A stretch of DNA of 64,000 nucleotides from Rotaria macrura (GCA_900239685.1 OENT01000096.1:1-64000); one strand, 5' to 3'; counted from the stretch's first letter, positions 38,862-53,788 are shown. Made by a program: numbers and translations. Notes: generated by a model not told the origin, from the sequence alone.

Positions 38862-41800
38862 CATCTTAAGAAACGGCATAAAAAATGACAAACATGAATT
38901 TGTATTTAATTTATCAAGAGAAAGACAATATCCTTTTTATTTCTTACTTTAAAACGATCTGACAGGAAATATCCAATAAAATGAACCGATGTGTATGTCT
39001 TAATAAATAACGTTTTCTATGTAGGAAAATCCAGAAAATACGATAGGTTAAGACGTATGAGATTTTCTGTAAAATCCACTTAGACTCACAGAGGTATTTA
39101 CTTCAACTGGCTTCTCTCAAAATTCAAATGAAAAAAAGATAATCACGAGCGAAAAACATTGAATGCATGGCTGACTACTTGACTTACTCATAAGAAATGA
39201 AACCATAATGATGAAATGATTTCAAAGCGTATCGACTCAAAAATTATCATTCGTTTATTAATCATTGCTGAAATAATACTTATACAGGCAAATATGAAAA
39301 GGAACGAGTTTGTTATACATCATTGTCAAGAGGCATAACAATAATCGAAACGATAATCGATCAAATATAAAACTACATAGTGTGCTAAAATTCTATATTT
39401 TATTTTATATTTCTCACTGTTATTATTTACATTACAATACATCAGTCGATCCCATAGGAGCTGTCATGCACAACACGAATACTTTCGTTTAGAAAAATTA
39501 TATCATGCAATGTCAGGGATGACTACTGTCCCAGGATAGAAACTTTTAATTGTCAATGTTGATGTGTCGTCTATTCAATCTTTAGATGAGGCAAGTCTTT
39601 TAGCACAAGTAACTAAAAGTTAAATATCATTGTTTGATCTTTTCGAGAATATGACAAATGGAAATGAGTTTTATTTTGAATGAATCGTACTATTATTTTG
39701 TTTTTGTTTCTTTTTCTCTTCCTGATTTAGTTTCTATGAATGCTGCCAAGATGTTGAAATCAATTGAGTATTCAACTTGAACTAGATATGTGATGAGGAT
39801 CATGCAGAAGTATTAATTTCTTCACGATTGAATGTCTATCAAGTTCTTCCTATTAAATCGGTTGAAGTTCGATATTTTTCTATGGCAAATAATTTGAAAA
39901 AATGTACACAATCATAGACGAATATATGTTTATAAATATATTCTAGTTCTAATTTCTGACATCTTCAGCAGTATTAGAATGAAAAAGATTATAGCGTCGA
40001 ACAGAAGTCATTTTTGATTAGTCATTATAATTTTTATTTGGATCAAAATCTTCCTAATTTACCCTGCTGATCATAAATAAAAATAAAACTGTGCCACATA
40101 GCGAGATCCTCCGTTAATTTTCAATGAAATTTTAAGATAAATCAAACTACGCATATTTTCATACAAAGCGAGCTAAGTGTTCTAAAAGTTGAATTTCTAT
40201 TATTACAAAATTTTTTTTCTTAAGAGACACTAGAAATATATTAATTAATATTCATCGAGAAACAAAAGACTCTCAGAAAAAAAAATCTACTTAAACATCA
40301 GCACTCACTATTTTATTTTGAAATTAATTGCACTTCATAAAAATGACCCTCAGTGAATTAGACTAAACGAATGGACGAGCATCATTTTTATTTTACGAAG
40401 TAGTATGATGGAAATTTTCTTGTTCAGAACGTTCGTTGACAGTATTTTCGACATGATGCTGAAAGTGATTTTTCTATACTTCGTCTAGTGGATATGTTAG
40501 TTAGGATTTCTATAGTTGAAATCGAATTGTAGCCATTCCGGAAAGAGAAAACAAATGCACCAACATCATTCGAATGAAGTATACATTCATCGATGAAATA
40601 AGGAACTCAAGAACAAGCATCAGTTTTCGTTGAACATTCTATAGACTATTTATGGATGTCTTGCCATTGTTCGTCTCAGTTTTTTCTACACTACGTGAGT
40701 ACAAGCTATCTTCCATCGAATGCAACTAAAATCCGAAGTGAAAAGGTAAAGTTCTATATAGGTATAAGTGAATACTACCCTTATAAGTCAATCAATATCC
40801 GATGAAACACGACCATAATTGAGAAGACTACGTATTTTCTTGATATGGAAATGTCGCACAAAGCAGGTACAAGAAGCTGCAGATGGTGAAGTTCAATGCC
40901 GTATTACAGTTAGATTTTGAGCAAAAATGATGCAGTCTACTCCTTGAATTCATGAATAAATTGACCAATGAATCATAAGTGAAACAGGCGCATATTTTGA
41001 AGTTTGCGTAACAAGTTTTTTTTTCATCATTTCTGAATCATTCAGTAGAATAAACTAGCGTCTGCATCTATCCAAAGTAGTTGCTGAACATTTCACTTAC
41101 TGCTATTTTAACAATAAAAATAAAATTGCCAGTATAAAATTCAGCCATCACCATCAATCGTTTCATAGCATAGTACTTGATATATGTACTGATACGAGAA
41201 CGTACAAATAAAGTAAGCTTTGAGAATGAAGTGGTCGACGAAATGATATAAATCAAATCCTATTTAGATGTCATCGTCATTGAATGCATAGTTTGATGTC
41301 TTCTTAGTGTACTTCTAGCTCTTCGACTAATAAAGCCTGAATAGGTACAATTTAAAAATTAAAATTCTGTATTATTGTTTTTTGTTCATGTTCTTCTGAC
41401 AGATGAAGTACTTTTTACAAATTTTCATCGGTAACTATTTTTAATATCCGTCTAGAATAACTCTTGAATATTATAGATAAGTATTCTAATAATATTTACC
41501 AATGTCGAATTTATCAAATAGAAGTAGGTATTCATGGGCGATGCAGATCTTCGATTCATAATAAATTTGACATTGACTATGTGTAGACTTGGCTAGATTC
41601 AAGCTTAAATTGAATTGAAATTATCTCACCATCTACAGATCCATCGGAATAGAAAAATGAATGAACATGAGAATTATTATGTTGAGTAAACACTTTAGTT
41701 AACAGGTAAGTACAATTGTCATCTGAATTATATTTTCATAAACATACATTATTCAATGTTCGTAGTTGTATGTGATTCAACAATTTGAAGTTACGATATT

Positions 41801-42184
41801 TTTAATGCTTTAAATGAAGAAACATAATAAAAGTTTGACTTAATTTTCCATTGAAACAGAGATCAGCACTACGAATTAAGAGAAGATCTCCCCTTCATTC
41901 ATCAGAAACCTACGAAATTATGACTAGTAAGAGATTGTTGGAAGACTGAACTATAGTAAATGAGTCAGCTCTCTCCTACGTTCGCTCAAACAAACGATAC
42001 AACTTTTTGGCTCGGAGAAATCACGATTATGAATAAAGAATTGTACGTTAAAAACTCGGTAGACATCGAATTCATTATTCTAAACCCATTTATGAACTGT
42101 AAGACATTTGAGATGTTTCTATTTAAATTCCTAAGCAATTTTTATGAATGAAACAAATTCGTACATAAACAAAATGACTGTCAA
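38862..42184. other. Intergenic, nothing recognised
   Basis: Only short frames without domains were seen (39310-39492, 41068-41256, 41960-42151). It includes the 3' flank of the TCF/LEF gene, where no clear AATAAA was found close to its stop. Confidence 0.5.
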
Positions 42185-45100
42185 TTAATAGAGAAAGTTC
42201 GGAACAAAGTTCAATGGCAAAGTTTGAGTTGGAAAAAAGTATTGTTGTTTATTCTCTTCATTACTGTCATCATGTTCGTCGTTAATCGAATCGATTTGTC
42301 GTGATAATATATCATCACTATTAGGTTCATTGATTGAATCATCGTCAGATTGAGCTGTAGCTTGTGAACTTACAGACGATGGATCTTCTGACGTTCTATG
42401 ATTTGATGAATCATCTTCAAGAAATCTTGTGCATTTTTTCTTTCGTCGACAATGTTTACACCATTGACTGAGACCTTCTAAACCATATCGAGCACGGCAT
42501 TTCTTTGGATTTAAACAATCTGAATAATACCAAGAGATTTATTGTTCATACGAATCAATTCATAGATTAGATTTACCATTGTCAGTTTGTTTCGAAGTAT
42601 TCATCGTAGTCTTCTGAGGACTATTGATTTTCTGTTGTAAACCATGTTTTTGTACGTGATTGATTTCTCGTTTTTTTTTCATTCCATAATTATCACGGGC
42701 TGACCAATTCGGATACATTTGCATATGACGATTTCGTTCTTCTTTTGCTAATTCTATGAAAATAGATTAAGAGAAAAAAGAAGTCGATATTTTCCAAGAT
42801 TGAAACACGTCAGGAATTCGAATTCGGAGAGAACTTCTTTTCGACACAGTCTAACTTATCAAAGTAGAACGATTACATGTTTTCACACTATTCGATTATT
42901 GTGAATTCCCGAAAGTGTGCTGTCCTAGTTTTGAAATAGTTCAATGATGATTCTTTTCCGTGTCCATTTTGTATCATTCCATGCTCAATCAAGTAACCTA
43001 GTATCGAGTACAATTTTATTTCGTACCATAATATCGATCTTGTTGTGTTCGAGATAATTCTTTCCATTTTTGACCAAGAATTTTATTAATAGCTGATGAT
43101 TCTTTCAATGTACATTCTTCTATAATACTTGCACGCTGTTCTTTCATATAAATCATGAAAGCATTTAAAGGTTTTTTAATGTGAGGTTTTTTCTGTCGTT
43201 TAGTATCGAGTAATTCATTCAAACTAAATAAAAACAATCAAACATGTTATAGCAGAATATAAGAAAAGATTTCTTTTATCGTTCTTTCTACTTTTTTCGT
43301 GTTTCATTATTATGAGATGATGTTGTTGGCTGTTGTCGATTAAACGAATTTGTAAGATGAACACCGGGAGTCGGAATAGGAAGTCCGTATGGATTGAAAA
43401 TATTCTGTTGAAATGATGGATTCATCATTCCAGGTGGATATAATGGAAGAATTGGCATACCTAAAACATTATCATAGGTATATAACCGATTCGGTTATGA
43501 TCTATGTGACATGTACAAAACTTTTCGTTCTATAATAAATGGAACTTGATGGAAATGACAATTTTTATGAGGCTGAGTCATAGAAAAAAAAACCCTTATT
43601 CTACGCCATGAATGAATGAATAGATTTCTGCGAATTAAAAAAAACTCCATGATTCAAGTATCAATCTTACAGTGGTATTTTTAAGCGAAGTAACGGATCT
43701 TGCTAAAAATCAGTTGTTAAGAATTTTTTAATAGATTCAAATAGTTTTCATTGTTGATATTTGAAAACAGTAGAGCAAAATTTTGATAAGTTTTGTTTAT
43801 TATTTTTTCAACACATACTCGTTTTTTAAACTTTTTGCCGCCAGTTTCGTATGCTTTTAATCAAAATTTTTCCAGTGGATTTCAACAGAATCTTTCGCTT
43901 TGGAATGAAATTCTTCATTTTCAGTATGGAAATACTGTATTAGAAGCTACAACAATTCAATGATACATCTAACCATACGTGTTCGACAATACAGAAGTCT
44001 GATACCTCTTAAAATCAGTAAATTTTCGTCAAAATACGATTGACGTATAATAAGTGAAAATTTTGAATACGCTATCGATGACCAAAGTAAAGGATTCGTA
44101 CTTGTATTCAGTGACAATTCATTAACAGATCGCATAATATGAAAGTTAATTCAATCGACTGCACGGAACCCAACCATCTAGGAACAACAAACAAATCGCT
44201 AAGGGGTTGACCATCAAGATGAGTTTGACGTAAAATTTAAAGCAATAGAAATACATCTACATCCCTACTCACTGAAAGAAGTTGTCTAAGCAAAATCTGT
44301 ACATAGATTTCTCAATATATATATATATATATATATATCTGAGAAATAATTAAAAAGAAGCATCTATATGAATGCATTTGGAACACTGGTACCTGCCATT
44401 TGTATCCGTACGATAGCTATATGAATTATTTCTATTAATACGTTCGAAATTTTTTCTCTTAATTAGAGCACGTTTCATGTAGAAAGATAAACTCAATCTA
44501 AACAATAGATAGACAAAGTTTTTATTAGAATTTTTTTATTGATTACATAGTAGATGAAACAAGGCAAAGCAATGTTTCTTGTCTTGATAGTCTATAGTAT
44601 GAATCGAAATTAATTAAAAGTACTTTACCTGGAAATGCCGCTGCAGTACCGAATGGATAATGCATTTGTCCATTCATTGATAGTTTATCCTGAATACAGA
44701 ATATTTGATTTAAAATTAAAATAATTCAAATGAAATCGATTCTTTTACTATTGATGGATTCAAATGTGCTGAAGCAGCCATAAAGTAAGGATGAAAATAA
44801 GGATGAAGAAAGGGTGACGAATATAATCCATTTATATTATTATTATTATTATTGATTGAATCATTCTTATTCGGACTAGTCTAAAACACAAAAACAATTG
44901 TATCTTCTTTAGATTGAAGAAATCTATCATTGAATAAAATCTTACAGGTTCTTCAACAACTGGTGAAAGACGATCTTCAATATCGACAGTATCATTATCG
45001 TCATCATCACGATCAGATTCATTGTTATGTATTGATGATGCCGAAAAGACTTTAATTTCATCAGTATCGTCTTCAATTTTAATTTTCACTTTTGTTTCAT

Positions 45101-45185
45101 TGGAATTTTTCGATACTGAAGATGATGAACACTCGTTTTTCATTGAAATTTGAAAATCTTTCGATTTAATCGTTGTCGAGCACAT
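42185..45185 (-). CDS. TCF/LEF (pan): TCF/LEF transcription factor with HMG box and C-clamp
   Basis: Seven exons: 45185-44946, 44880-44749, 44689-44629, 43460-43292, 43223-43027, 42753-42577 and 42519-42185, giving 436 residues. The HMG box (about 214-283) carries the TCF signature [32 protein letters not shown] and [12 protein letters not shown], followed by basic KKKR (292-295). A C-clamp follows, with cysteines at 333, 346, 349 and 355 ([18 protein letters not shown]), giving extra DNA contact to GC-rich helper sites. The N-terminus is acidic, with DDTDEIKVF resembling a reduced beta-catenin-binding segment. It acts in the nucleus as the DNA-binding effector of Wnt/beta-catenin signalling. 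Introns are 57-68 bp except 273 bp (within the HMG box) and 1,168 bp. All seven exons join in frame. The N-terminus is the least certain part. Confidence 0.93.
44314..44338. repeat. (AT)n microsatellite in a TCF/LEF intron
   Basis: About twelve AT units within the 1,168-bp intron of the TCF/LEF gene. Confidence 0.95.
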
Positions 45186-48100
45186 TGGTCAATAATTGAT
45201 ATACTATGCTGTAGCCTCTTACTTATCTCTGATCATTGACATCGGATGGGTGGAGTAATATTTGACAATCGTTTATATCTACTGTGCGGTCGACATGTTT
45301 GAACTGACCTTCAAATAGAACACGAAAAAGAATAAACAAAAATTTCGCCGTCCATTCAATGAAAAAGAACAATGACGTGCCCTCACAACACTTCTTTCTC
45401 ATATCGCAACTGGTCAAGGCTGACGGTGAAGAAGAGAAAACGAAAAAAATACACATACACAACAGCATGTATGTGAAATTGTATGGCAAACGAAAATAAC
45501 ATCTGGACGTCGAACCAATAAATATTTGTACAGTTGAAAAGAACAAGAACAAAATGAAATTTAAACGATGATGATGCATGTCTGAAATAGAGATGTACCA
45601 AGTATTGCTTGGTTTCGTTCTAGTTTTTTGTGTTCATTTTTGCAGAGCAAACATTTTCCTGTAAAATGAGACGTCAGTAAAGTTTTTACTATGCATAATT
45701 CAATTTCTACGGCAGTTATACGAAAAGCTTTGACACCGAGACCGAATTCGAGACTCGGTCCGGTCAGAGCAGTCAGTAAGACTGTATTGAAAATTGAAAT
45801 AAACTTCACAAAAACTTCACCAATATTTCATTTTGTAGAAAAAGATTTGTTCTCCAACGTTAACTACTTCAAGAACTTTGTGAGTCCTCTGTTTTCACAG
45901 CTTATTAACATTTGTTTTACAGAAAATTTGAAAAATTTCATCTTCGATCTCATTATATCCCTAGTCTGTTTGGAAGCAACTCCAAATTCATTATAAATAC
46001 AACATTTTATATTGTAATAGAGAAAAAGAAGAGTTTTTTTATCATCATTTTGTACAAAACTTTTAAAAATGAAACACTTTTGAAATATGTTCTTGTGTAC
46101 GAAAATACAAATATGAACAACTTTTGTATGTCCATTGTACAATCATTTATGAATACTACTTGAATTTTCTTTATTGAATACAAATGGATGTTGTTCGATG
46201 ATAAATGACTACTTTCAATTAATGACACTGTTTTCTTATACAAATATTGTACGTGGAAACAAAACCTAATTTTTTTTATATGTCAGTGAACATAGTCTAC
46301 ATATAATTCATATTCAATGTTATTTGCTTTGAAGTGAGCGAAATACATAAGTATTTGATGAGGTAACCGAGAAAAGAAACATCTTGCCATAGTATTAGTA
46401 TTACATTTTATGGGAACGAAATCTTTGAACGGTTATTACTAACACGCATACATTAACAAAGCAAAATCTCTGTTTTGCACTGGTTGATTGTATCAATATC
46501 CAGCGAAAAAATCGCATAAATGATGGTTAAAAAGTGTCGTAGAAAGTTACGACTAATGACGGGCATGTCTTACTGTATGGGAGCGAATATTAGATAGTAC
46601 GGTATGTAGAATGAGGTTAAGAATCGAGTGCGACACAGTTAGGATCACTGACGTTATGACACATGTGTGTTTTTCTATGGTATGTTAACTATCATCAGAG
46701 GACTACAGAAAGATGTATACTTTTGAGTGACATCTTCTAAGTATTATTATTCAAATGAAAGGATAGATAACAAGGGATCACATCTACTATTAAAAAAAGA
46801 TATGGCAGCAATCGGAAGAACTCTAGAAGAACGGTGCAAAAACTGATGAGATGCTTTATGCTACTTAATAGCTATTTCAAAATGGTAAACGGAAATGCCA
46901 ATACAAACTATTATGTAGGGTAAGTTAAGAGTACATGCTGGGCATGAGAGAATAGAGTAAGAGTACGAAAATTATCTTAGCTACGATATAGGATACGCCT
47001 TTTTTTGTTTTGCACACCTCTAGTACGAACAGTGAACACCCGTGAATCTAGAGAGATCAAAATGAATAAAATTATAATGTAAGATTTTTCCCATTTGGGA
47101 AATTATCAACAATAAACTGTCAAGTCTGTGACGATCGGCATTTATAACATTGACATAGTCTTATTCACTACGATGGTATATATGACGATGAATTGCAGCT
47201 GATTTCATCTTACCCTTCAATGAATTGAATGTGAATACGATAGACTTCACTTGAATTGAATTAAGTGAAAAGGTAAGGAAGCTTGAGCAACGACAGTAGA
47301 AGTTCGACAGTCGAACACGTCTTTGTTGGAATCTTTTTGTTACTCCAAACAAGATACCACTCGTAGCAATTACTAAAAAGAACAACAATGAACCGTAAAG
47401 AATTAGAATCAATATTTACTGAACCTATCACTTTTCTCAAGCACTCTTTCTGTGTAACTCGTTTTACATCAGTTTCTAGAATGCACTGATAGCTGCTAAC
47501 TGTCTGTGACAATTTTGATTGATTTCAATATCAAAGGTAGAATTATGTACGATACATGTTATATGATTGATTTTGCACGCCTAAGTTATCGATTTTTCGA
47601 GCAATTCAGAACAAGATCAAAGATTAAATTGTTTTTTTGCCCTAACACTAATAATCTCTATCTTGTCTTTCAATGAAAAGTTTCTTTTTATTTTAACCAA
47701 TATCTTATTGAATATGAGTTTTTCGCTTTAAGCGAAAAGTTAGATCATTGATGGAGCTGATAGACCTTGCAACAGAATAATTATTTATCTGTTTATGGAG
47801 AACACATTCCTGTTTTCAGAGGTCATCATTTGCACTAACTATTTCGCTTCCACCAACTCACAGCTGACACAATCACATATTCGTGATGATATTATGCTTT
47901 TAGAAATATTTTGCTTTTTCAAAAATGACGAATCCTTTGAAAAAACGAACACAATTGATTCCGATACATGCCTAATCTGAGAATGATGGCTTATCATTAG
48001 TGACGTAGTCAAAGTCTATTTTCTATTCGTTTGAGATCGACGATCAAGATTTACGAGTCTATCGATACATCCTACAAACTTAAAAAGATTTGCTCAAGAG

Positions 48101-51100
48101 TCCTGATTCGTTTAGTAGTAAGATCGAAGTGTATTTATACAACCCATTAGTGATAGGGCAGATTCTATCCAAACGCAAAGATGATCTACATATGTTGTAG
48201 AATTAGGTTTTCTAAATTCATAGAATAGATGATAGTATAAAACGTCTATTTCAAACATCTAATAAAAAACGTATTTGTTACCTGTCTGTCGATTTTTCTT
48301 TTTAAAAATGTATTCGACGAGGTAGCTAAGTAGAATTCGAACTACGTACTAAAAACAAGATCTATGACAACGGTTCGATGTCTGCATTTTTAAAAGACAA
48401 TTCCTAGAATGCGTACAATCAGTTTATTGTATGTGTCATGTTAGCAACTTTAAAATTGAAAATTCTGAAACAGTAGTGAATGTTTGTGTTTTATGAAATG
48501 ACGATTCATTGAACTCTATCGTCTGCCATTAAATTAATTATTACGTATTCAGTGACTTGTTCGCTTATAATCTAAAGTAATCTAGAAGTTTCTAATTGAT
48601 AGTTTTTGTTCTCTAAAAATAAACCGATGATTTGTGTTCTTTCAGATTTGTCATAATTAAAAGAAATAATTGGTACATGAATAAGATCAAGTGTCAAATA
48701 ACGAGTAAAGGCCTCGTTTTCCTTCAAAAAAATCTACTCAATGACGACATTACTATTCTTGTTGTGAATAAATATATTGCAGCAAGTAATGAGATATTCT
48801 AACGAAGAGACAGATGTGCACTCATTCATACTCTGCAATCATGATACTGATGTCGATCAAGTGTGATTCTAGCAATATATGTATGTATGCCTGCATACGT
48901 AGCAAAAATATCTTCCTTTTGACCAACCCATCACTTCTTATTGTACAGGAACATGTCAACATAAAACTCAAGTATGCATGCTCTCAAAACTGATGCACAT
49001 CAAGTAGTATGTCAGTGAAATATTCTCATTTAATGAATTTTATTCATAGAAGCAAGAAATTGTGAAAAGGCAAAAAAGAAAAAGAAAAAGTCAATAAAAC
49101 TTCAGACTCATTACGATCATCATCAGAACGTGTTGATATTGAATATCTTGCAGGTCAAGCAGCCAATAGAGACAATGATCATGCAAACAAAACCGATAGT
49201 AAATTATGTGGCCATTGAAATTAAACAAAATACAATTTTTCTTTCATTGAAATTCTTTTCATTATCATATAATTTTCAAGCTTGTACTATTGTAGCTTTT
49301 CGAACCTATTTTAAACTCTCAATAAATGAATATAAAGAAACCGGAACATTTTCTCGTTGATATTCATCTATTAAGGTATTCAATTTGCAATTTTAATCAT
49401 GTTCTTATTTGAAAAAAACCAAACACTGATGCTTCACACTATAATCAGTTGTTTTCACGAGATGATAATACGGCTATTTTGTATGTATGCTGTATTTATA
49501 TAGAATCTCCTTCAAGGGAAAAAGATTATTTGCAACTTATTTTTAGGGACAGCCGCGAGCATTGGTTACATATAAAACGAAAACACTTCCAATCGATGTC
49601 CACATTTGAAAACTCAAATACTTAATATCCCAGCAGACTAGGTAACAATTTTTTTTCTGATCATCTTCCTTAGTAATCGAATCAAGAGTTCGAAACCGAT
49701 TCCTAACGATAAAAATCCTTCACGAGAATTTCTAGATGTGAGTTCATAACAAAGTTTTGTTTTCTGCAATACATCATGTCTCTGAAAAATATTTTTTCCA
49801 GTACTATCATATATCCAGGAATTTGGAGCGGTGCTTATTGTTCCGGTGGAAGATATCGTATCTTCTGCTGGATAAGTGGCACTGTGGATTTGATCAGATT
49901 TATGATCGTTTCATTTAGATTTTCGACCGATATACTAAATAATCGAGAAAAAGCATGAATGATAAGCTTTTCATTTAAGATTTTAGACAATAGAGAATTA
50001 TTACATATCAGTGAACAGTCGATTCAGTTTAATTTGCTTGTCGTATAGTTTATCTTCGGAACATTTCATCAGTCTCGAAACCATGTTTTGTACTTAAATT
50101 GAAAGATGATGATTTCATACCACAAACAATTACGTCTTCGATAAAAGTTTGATAGAAATTCACTATGAACTTTACTATCTACTGTGTTCGAATTTCATCG
50201 ATGAACACAATCAATGTCCGATAATTGAATCTACATTTTTCTTCGTTCATACAAAACAGATAGCAGTGACAGCAAAAAATATCATTAAGAGTCTAGTTCA
50301 CAAGGTTTTGTATTGAATCAATAACATATTTAAGTAAATTACGTTAAGTTGTTGGCATAAAACTTGAACAATCTCATTGATGTGTCATTTAATAATAACA
50401 ATATGTGTGTGTATCATGTATTCCCTATAAACTTATGTTTACCTATGTATAATACACTAGCATAGAGTATGTGCTCATCCTAAGAACAGTAATTTCATAA
50501 TCATGCATATTTTTTTTTGTTTCATAATGCATCAAGTACGTAGAAAAAGGAAGTCACTGGCAAGACATACGTGATGGATGCATATGAAAATAATATAATT
50601 TTGTATTCAATGGCCTCTACTTGTTTCTTCGAAGTAATCAATAAAGAAAACGGTGAAACGAAAAAACAGAACAAGAAGTTCGAGTCTATATTTTTTCCGA
50701 GCGAATCATTAGATCGACTTAACTCATTGATTCTCATTATATCGTCGCAAGAAACTACATTTCGACTAGAATTCTTACTCTATAGATAAGTATTATTTAA
50801 AAGAAGAGATTTTCCTTTATTTTTTGTATTTACAATTCAATCTATTCTTTTCGTCTTAATTGAAAAAAACATAGAAACTAATGATTCAACTCCAAAGACA
50901 AATGAACGTGTTTGAAAAGTTATCTATTTTCTTTTTGTCAATTCTATCAGTATTATGTCTAATATCGATACCTATTGAATACGTATTCAACTGATAAGAA
51001 ACACAGTATACTGATTAATTTATTTAATTTCATCGGATTGTGTAGTGTATGTACTATTTTAAATAATAAAATACATTTAAATAACACTTTGATGAAAAGT

Positions 51101-53726
51101 TGTCGATCTACGATGCGATGAAGGTAACACAAAGAATCAACAAATAAATCCTACTTTTTGCCATAGTTCAGAATGTAAATAAATTATGAAGTTAGATAAA
51201 TGTTTTGGTTTCAAGTCTCAGTTTTATTTCAGTCTGTATCTTTGAAAATTATTGTTACACTTGAACTTCCATCTGTTATATGTTGAGATGAATTCGTTTC
51301 AAATCAATTTTATTTCGATCTGACTATTCGAAAGAAGTTGAATGTCAATCATCAAGCTACTTTTCAAAGTACTTTTTTCCATAAAAGACTACCGTTCATA
51401 AGTCAGAATGGAAATGCACTCGGTGTTCTACAATGAATCACTTTACAATGATAGCAGCTACTGCCCTTCTGTTAATAGTATATCAAATGATAGAAATTAG
51501 TACAAATTTTAGTGTTTCATTTTCGATACAATATTGATATGAACGTGTTATTAGAAGAAGAAAAAAAGTTCAGCTTATAATTTGATATGACCACACGTGT
51601 TTGAATATTGCCTACATACGTGTTTGTGTATGCAATTATATGAATATCAATACCAGTTGAAGAATACCTAAAAGTGTAAGATGGATGTTAGTGACTTGAG
51701 TTATTGGAATATTCGAACAATTAATCTATGTACTCGTAATCATGATCAAAAACTGTTTTCAGATAGCATTAGGATATAAATACGCACGGCTAATATAGAA
51801 AAAAATGTCGCAATACAACATTTGAAAAGAAGAAAATCCTTTATACAGATCAAAATAAGAACCATCATTCTACAGAAGTCAGTCAAGTAGGAAATGTTTT
51901 GAGTTGCTGGTATATTATCCCTACACAAAAGAAAAGGGCATTACTGATAATAATCTCTAATTGTACTCAAAGGATTTCTATATTCTGCATTGGAATATCA
52001 AGTGACGAGTAACAACTGTATTGAGAAAAGAAAACGAATGATTTCAGTCAGCTTAATTTTTTTGATTATAATATTTCTCATTTGATTAATATAGGCTAAA
52101 ATAGAATTCATCGAAATTTATAAATTCTAATTATATGAATCAATGATACTCTCAGATTTCGAATTCGATAGAAAAAAATCATGTGCTCTCCACTTGATAG
52201 AACTAACACCTACCTTAACATCATCTAAAGAGCGGTAGAGTAAAATGACATTTATCTTATCTAGAAAGTAGATTTATAATTGTTTAATAATGGTCAATTA
52301 TTATCGACCACACTAGTCAGAATCGATTGGAATCGTTTGCTTAGATAGATCGAAAATCAATCCTACGTCTAAAAATGAGTTTCTAATCAACTATCTATCT
52401 AAAAAAAGTCAAATTTTCTAAAAGGAAAGAAGTTCCATTCTTCAATGTGATTATTTACTATTCTATTGACCTAAATCTATTCGTTGTTAGTGAACATCAA
52501 CAGAAACATAGGAGAAAACATGCTACTAGTGACTAAAAATTTCACAAGCCTCATGTAGTTGCAATAGAAGTTAGTGCCGACACATCTCCATAAGGATCAA
52601 TAATGAAGACAGTAATCTATCAAAGATCTTTGTTGACAGTGGTAGTACATGATTTGAATAATTATTTCTTGTTAGATATCAGTTAATATCAATGTATGAA
52701 ATCAAGTATATTTAATCTACGATTAGATGAACTGAAATATAAACTATATTTTGACAATCGATGAAATTTTACATTTAATAAATACAAGGAACTGTTTGCC
52801 TTGAATATTTAATTACTATCTACTCGAATATGTTTACATTTCATTCGTACTATGGACGAGATCACCTGATGAAATATTTGTCTTTTGTACATTAAGATAT
52901 TATCTAAACTGATAATCAGTGGGAAATAATAATCTTTCGTGGCGCTAAATATCTTGGAATCATTTGACGATAGTTCTTGGTCGGTGTCTACTTGTGATGG
53001 TTCAAAAGACGATGCACATACTTTCAATATGAACTCTTTCATCTCACGTCTCCTTTGCTTCTATAGTACTTGCATAGAAAACATGTTTGATATTGTCTTT
53101 ATGAGTCGAGTGTTACAAAATAGGCTGGAGAAGTTTTTTTTTGTTTGACTTAAATTTGCTTATTTACAATGATAACAAAGAAAAATGGTTCATTGAAACC
53201 TATAGAAAATAATTTTTTTGCATTGTCATACGACAGCGACTAAGATTTTATTTTAAGATGATTACAATATAGAGTTTGTACAATAAGTATTCTCTATCGT
53301 TTTCCCAAGTCTATTTCATCATTCATTATTAATTATTGCAAAAATTCATGTACGGCAGTATCGATATGTCAAATCTATTTCAGCCTTTTAAAAATCTATA
53401 TATCTTATCGATGGACGAGCAATGATTAATATGCTCCAAGATGAATACTAACTGAAAGCAATCACATAATTTACATCAAATAATAGACACGATTTAGAAG
53501 AAAAAAAACGTAAACATTTGCTCTTCTCTTCTAGTCATAGTTGAAATTTAAATGATTTCGGCGAAAAATTCAAATACGCTTGGTTCATTCCTTTTACTGG
53601 TGATATACGAAGCTGGGAAATAAAAACACATGGCAACAATCGAACCGAAATCTGACTAAAAACGAAAATATTCTAATCTGATATCTTGACTCACATAAAT
53701 CAACAAAATATAGGCAAAATAGAAAC
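45186..53726. other. 8.5-kb gene-poor region
   Basis: The left end is the 5' flank of the TCF/LEF gene. The remainder holds overlapping short open frames on both strands, none with a recognisable domain. Two stretches have protein-like content without a complete model and are treated as findings: 49066-49218 (plus) and 47161-47512 (minus). No element with target duplications was found. Confidence 0.5.
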
Positions 53727-53734
53727 TATAAATA
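53727..53734 (+). promoter_or_regulatory. TATA box of the Cys-rich secreted protein gene
   Basis: TATAAATA lies 55 bp upstream of the ATG at 53789, a reasonable distance for a TATA box with a short 5' leader. Assignment is by position and consensus only. Confidence 0.45.
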
Positions 53735-53788
53735 AGCCAGTAGCTGACTAAAACTAAATTCGCTTATAATCAGAAATATTATTAAATC

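Noticed and set aside
45223-46243. Dense cluster of overlapping short frames on both strands
   Set aside because: All are short and mutually overlapping without domains. The imperfect palindrome near 45737-45765 (centre GAATTC) has no definable element boundaries.
47161-47512. Minus-strand pair of frames: a Cys-containing segment (SSYQCILETDVKRVTQKEC) followed in another frame by a hydrophobic stretch (LLFFLVIATSGILFGVTKR)
   Set aside because: The two parts are in different frames with no workable intron between them; a stop blocks the second frame just upstream. No family is recognised. It could be a frameshifted relic but the evidence is too thin for a feature.
52809-53148. Open frames on both strands at the same place
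   Set aside because: Neither strand shows recognisable domains or splice context. Overlap of two frames on opposite strands is expected by chance in this composition.
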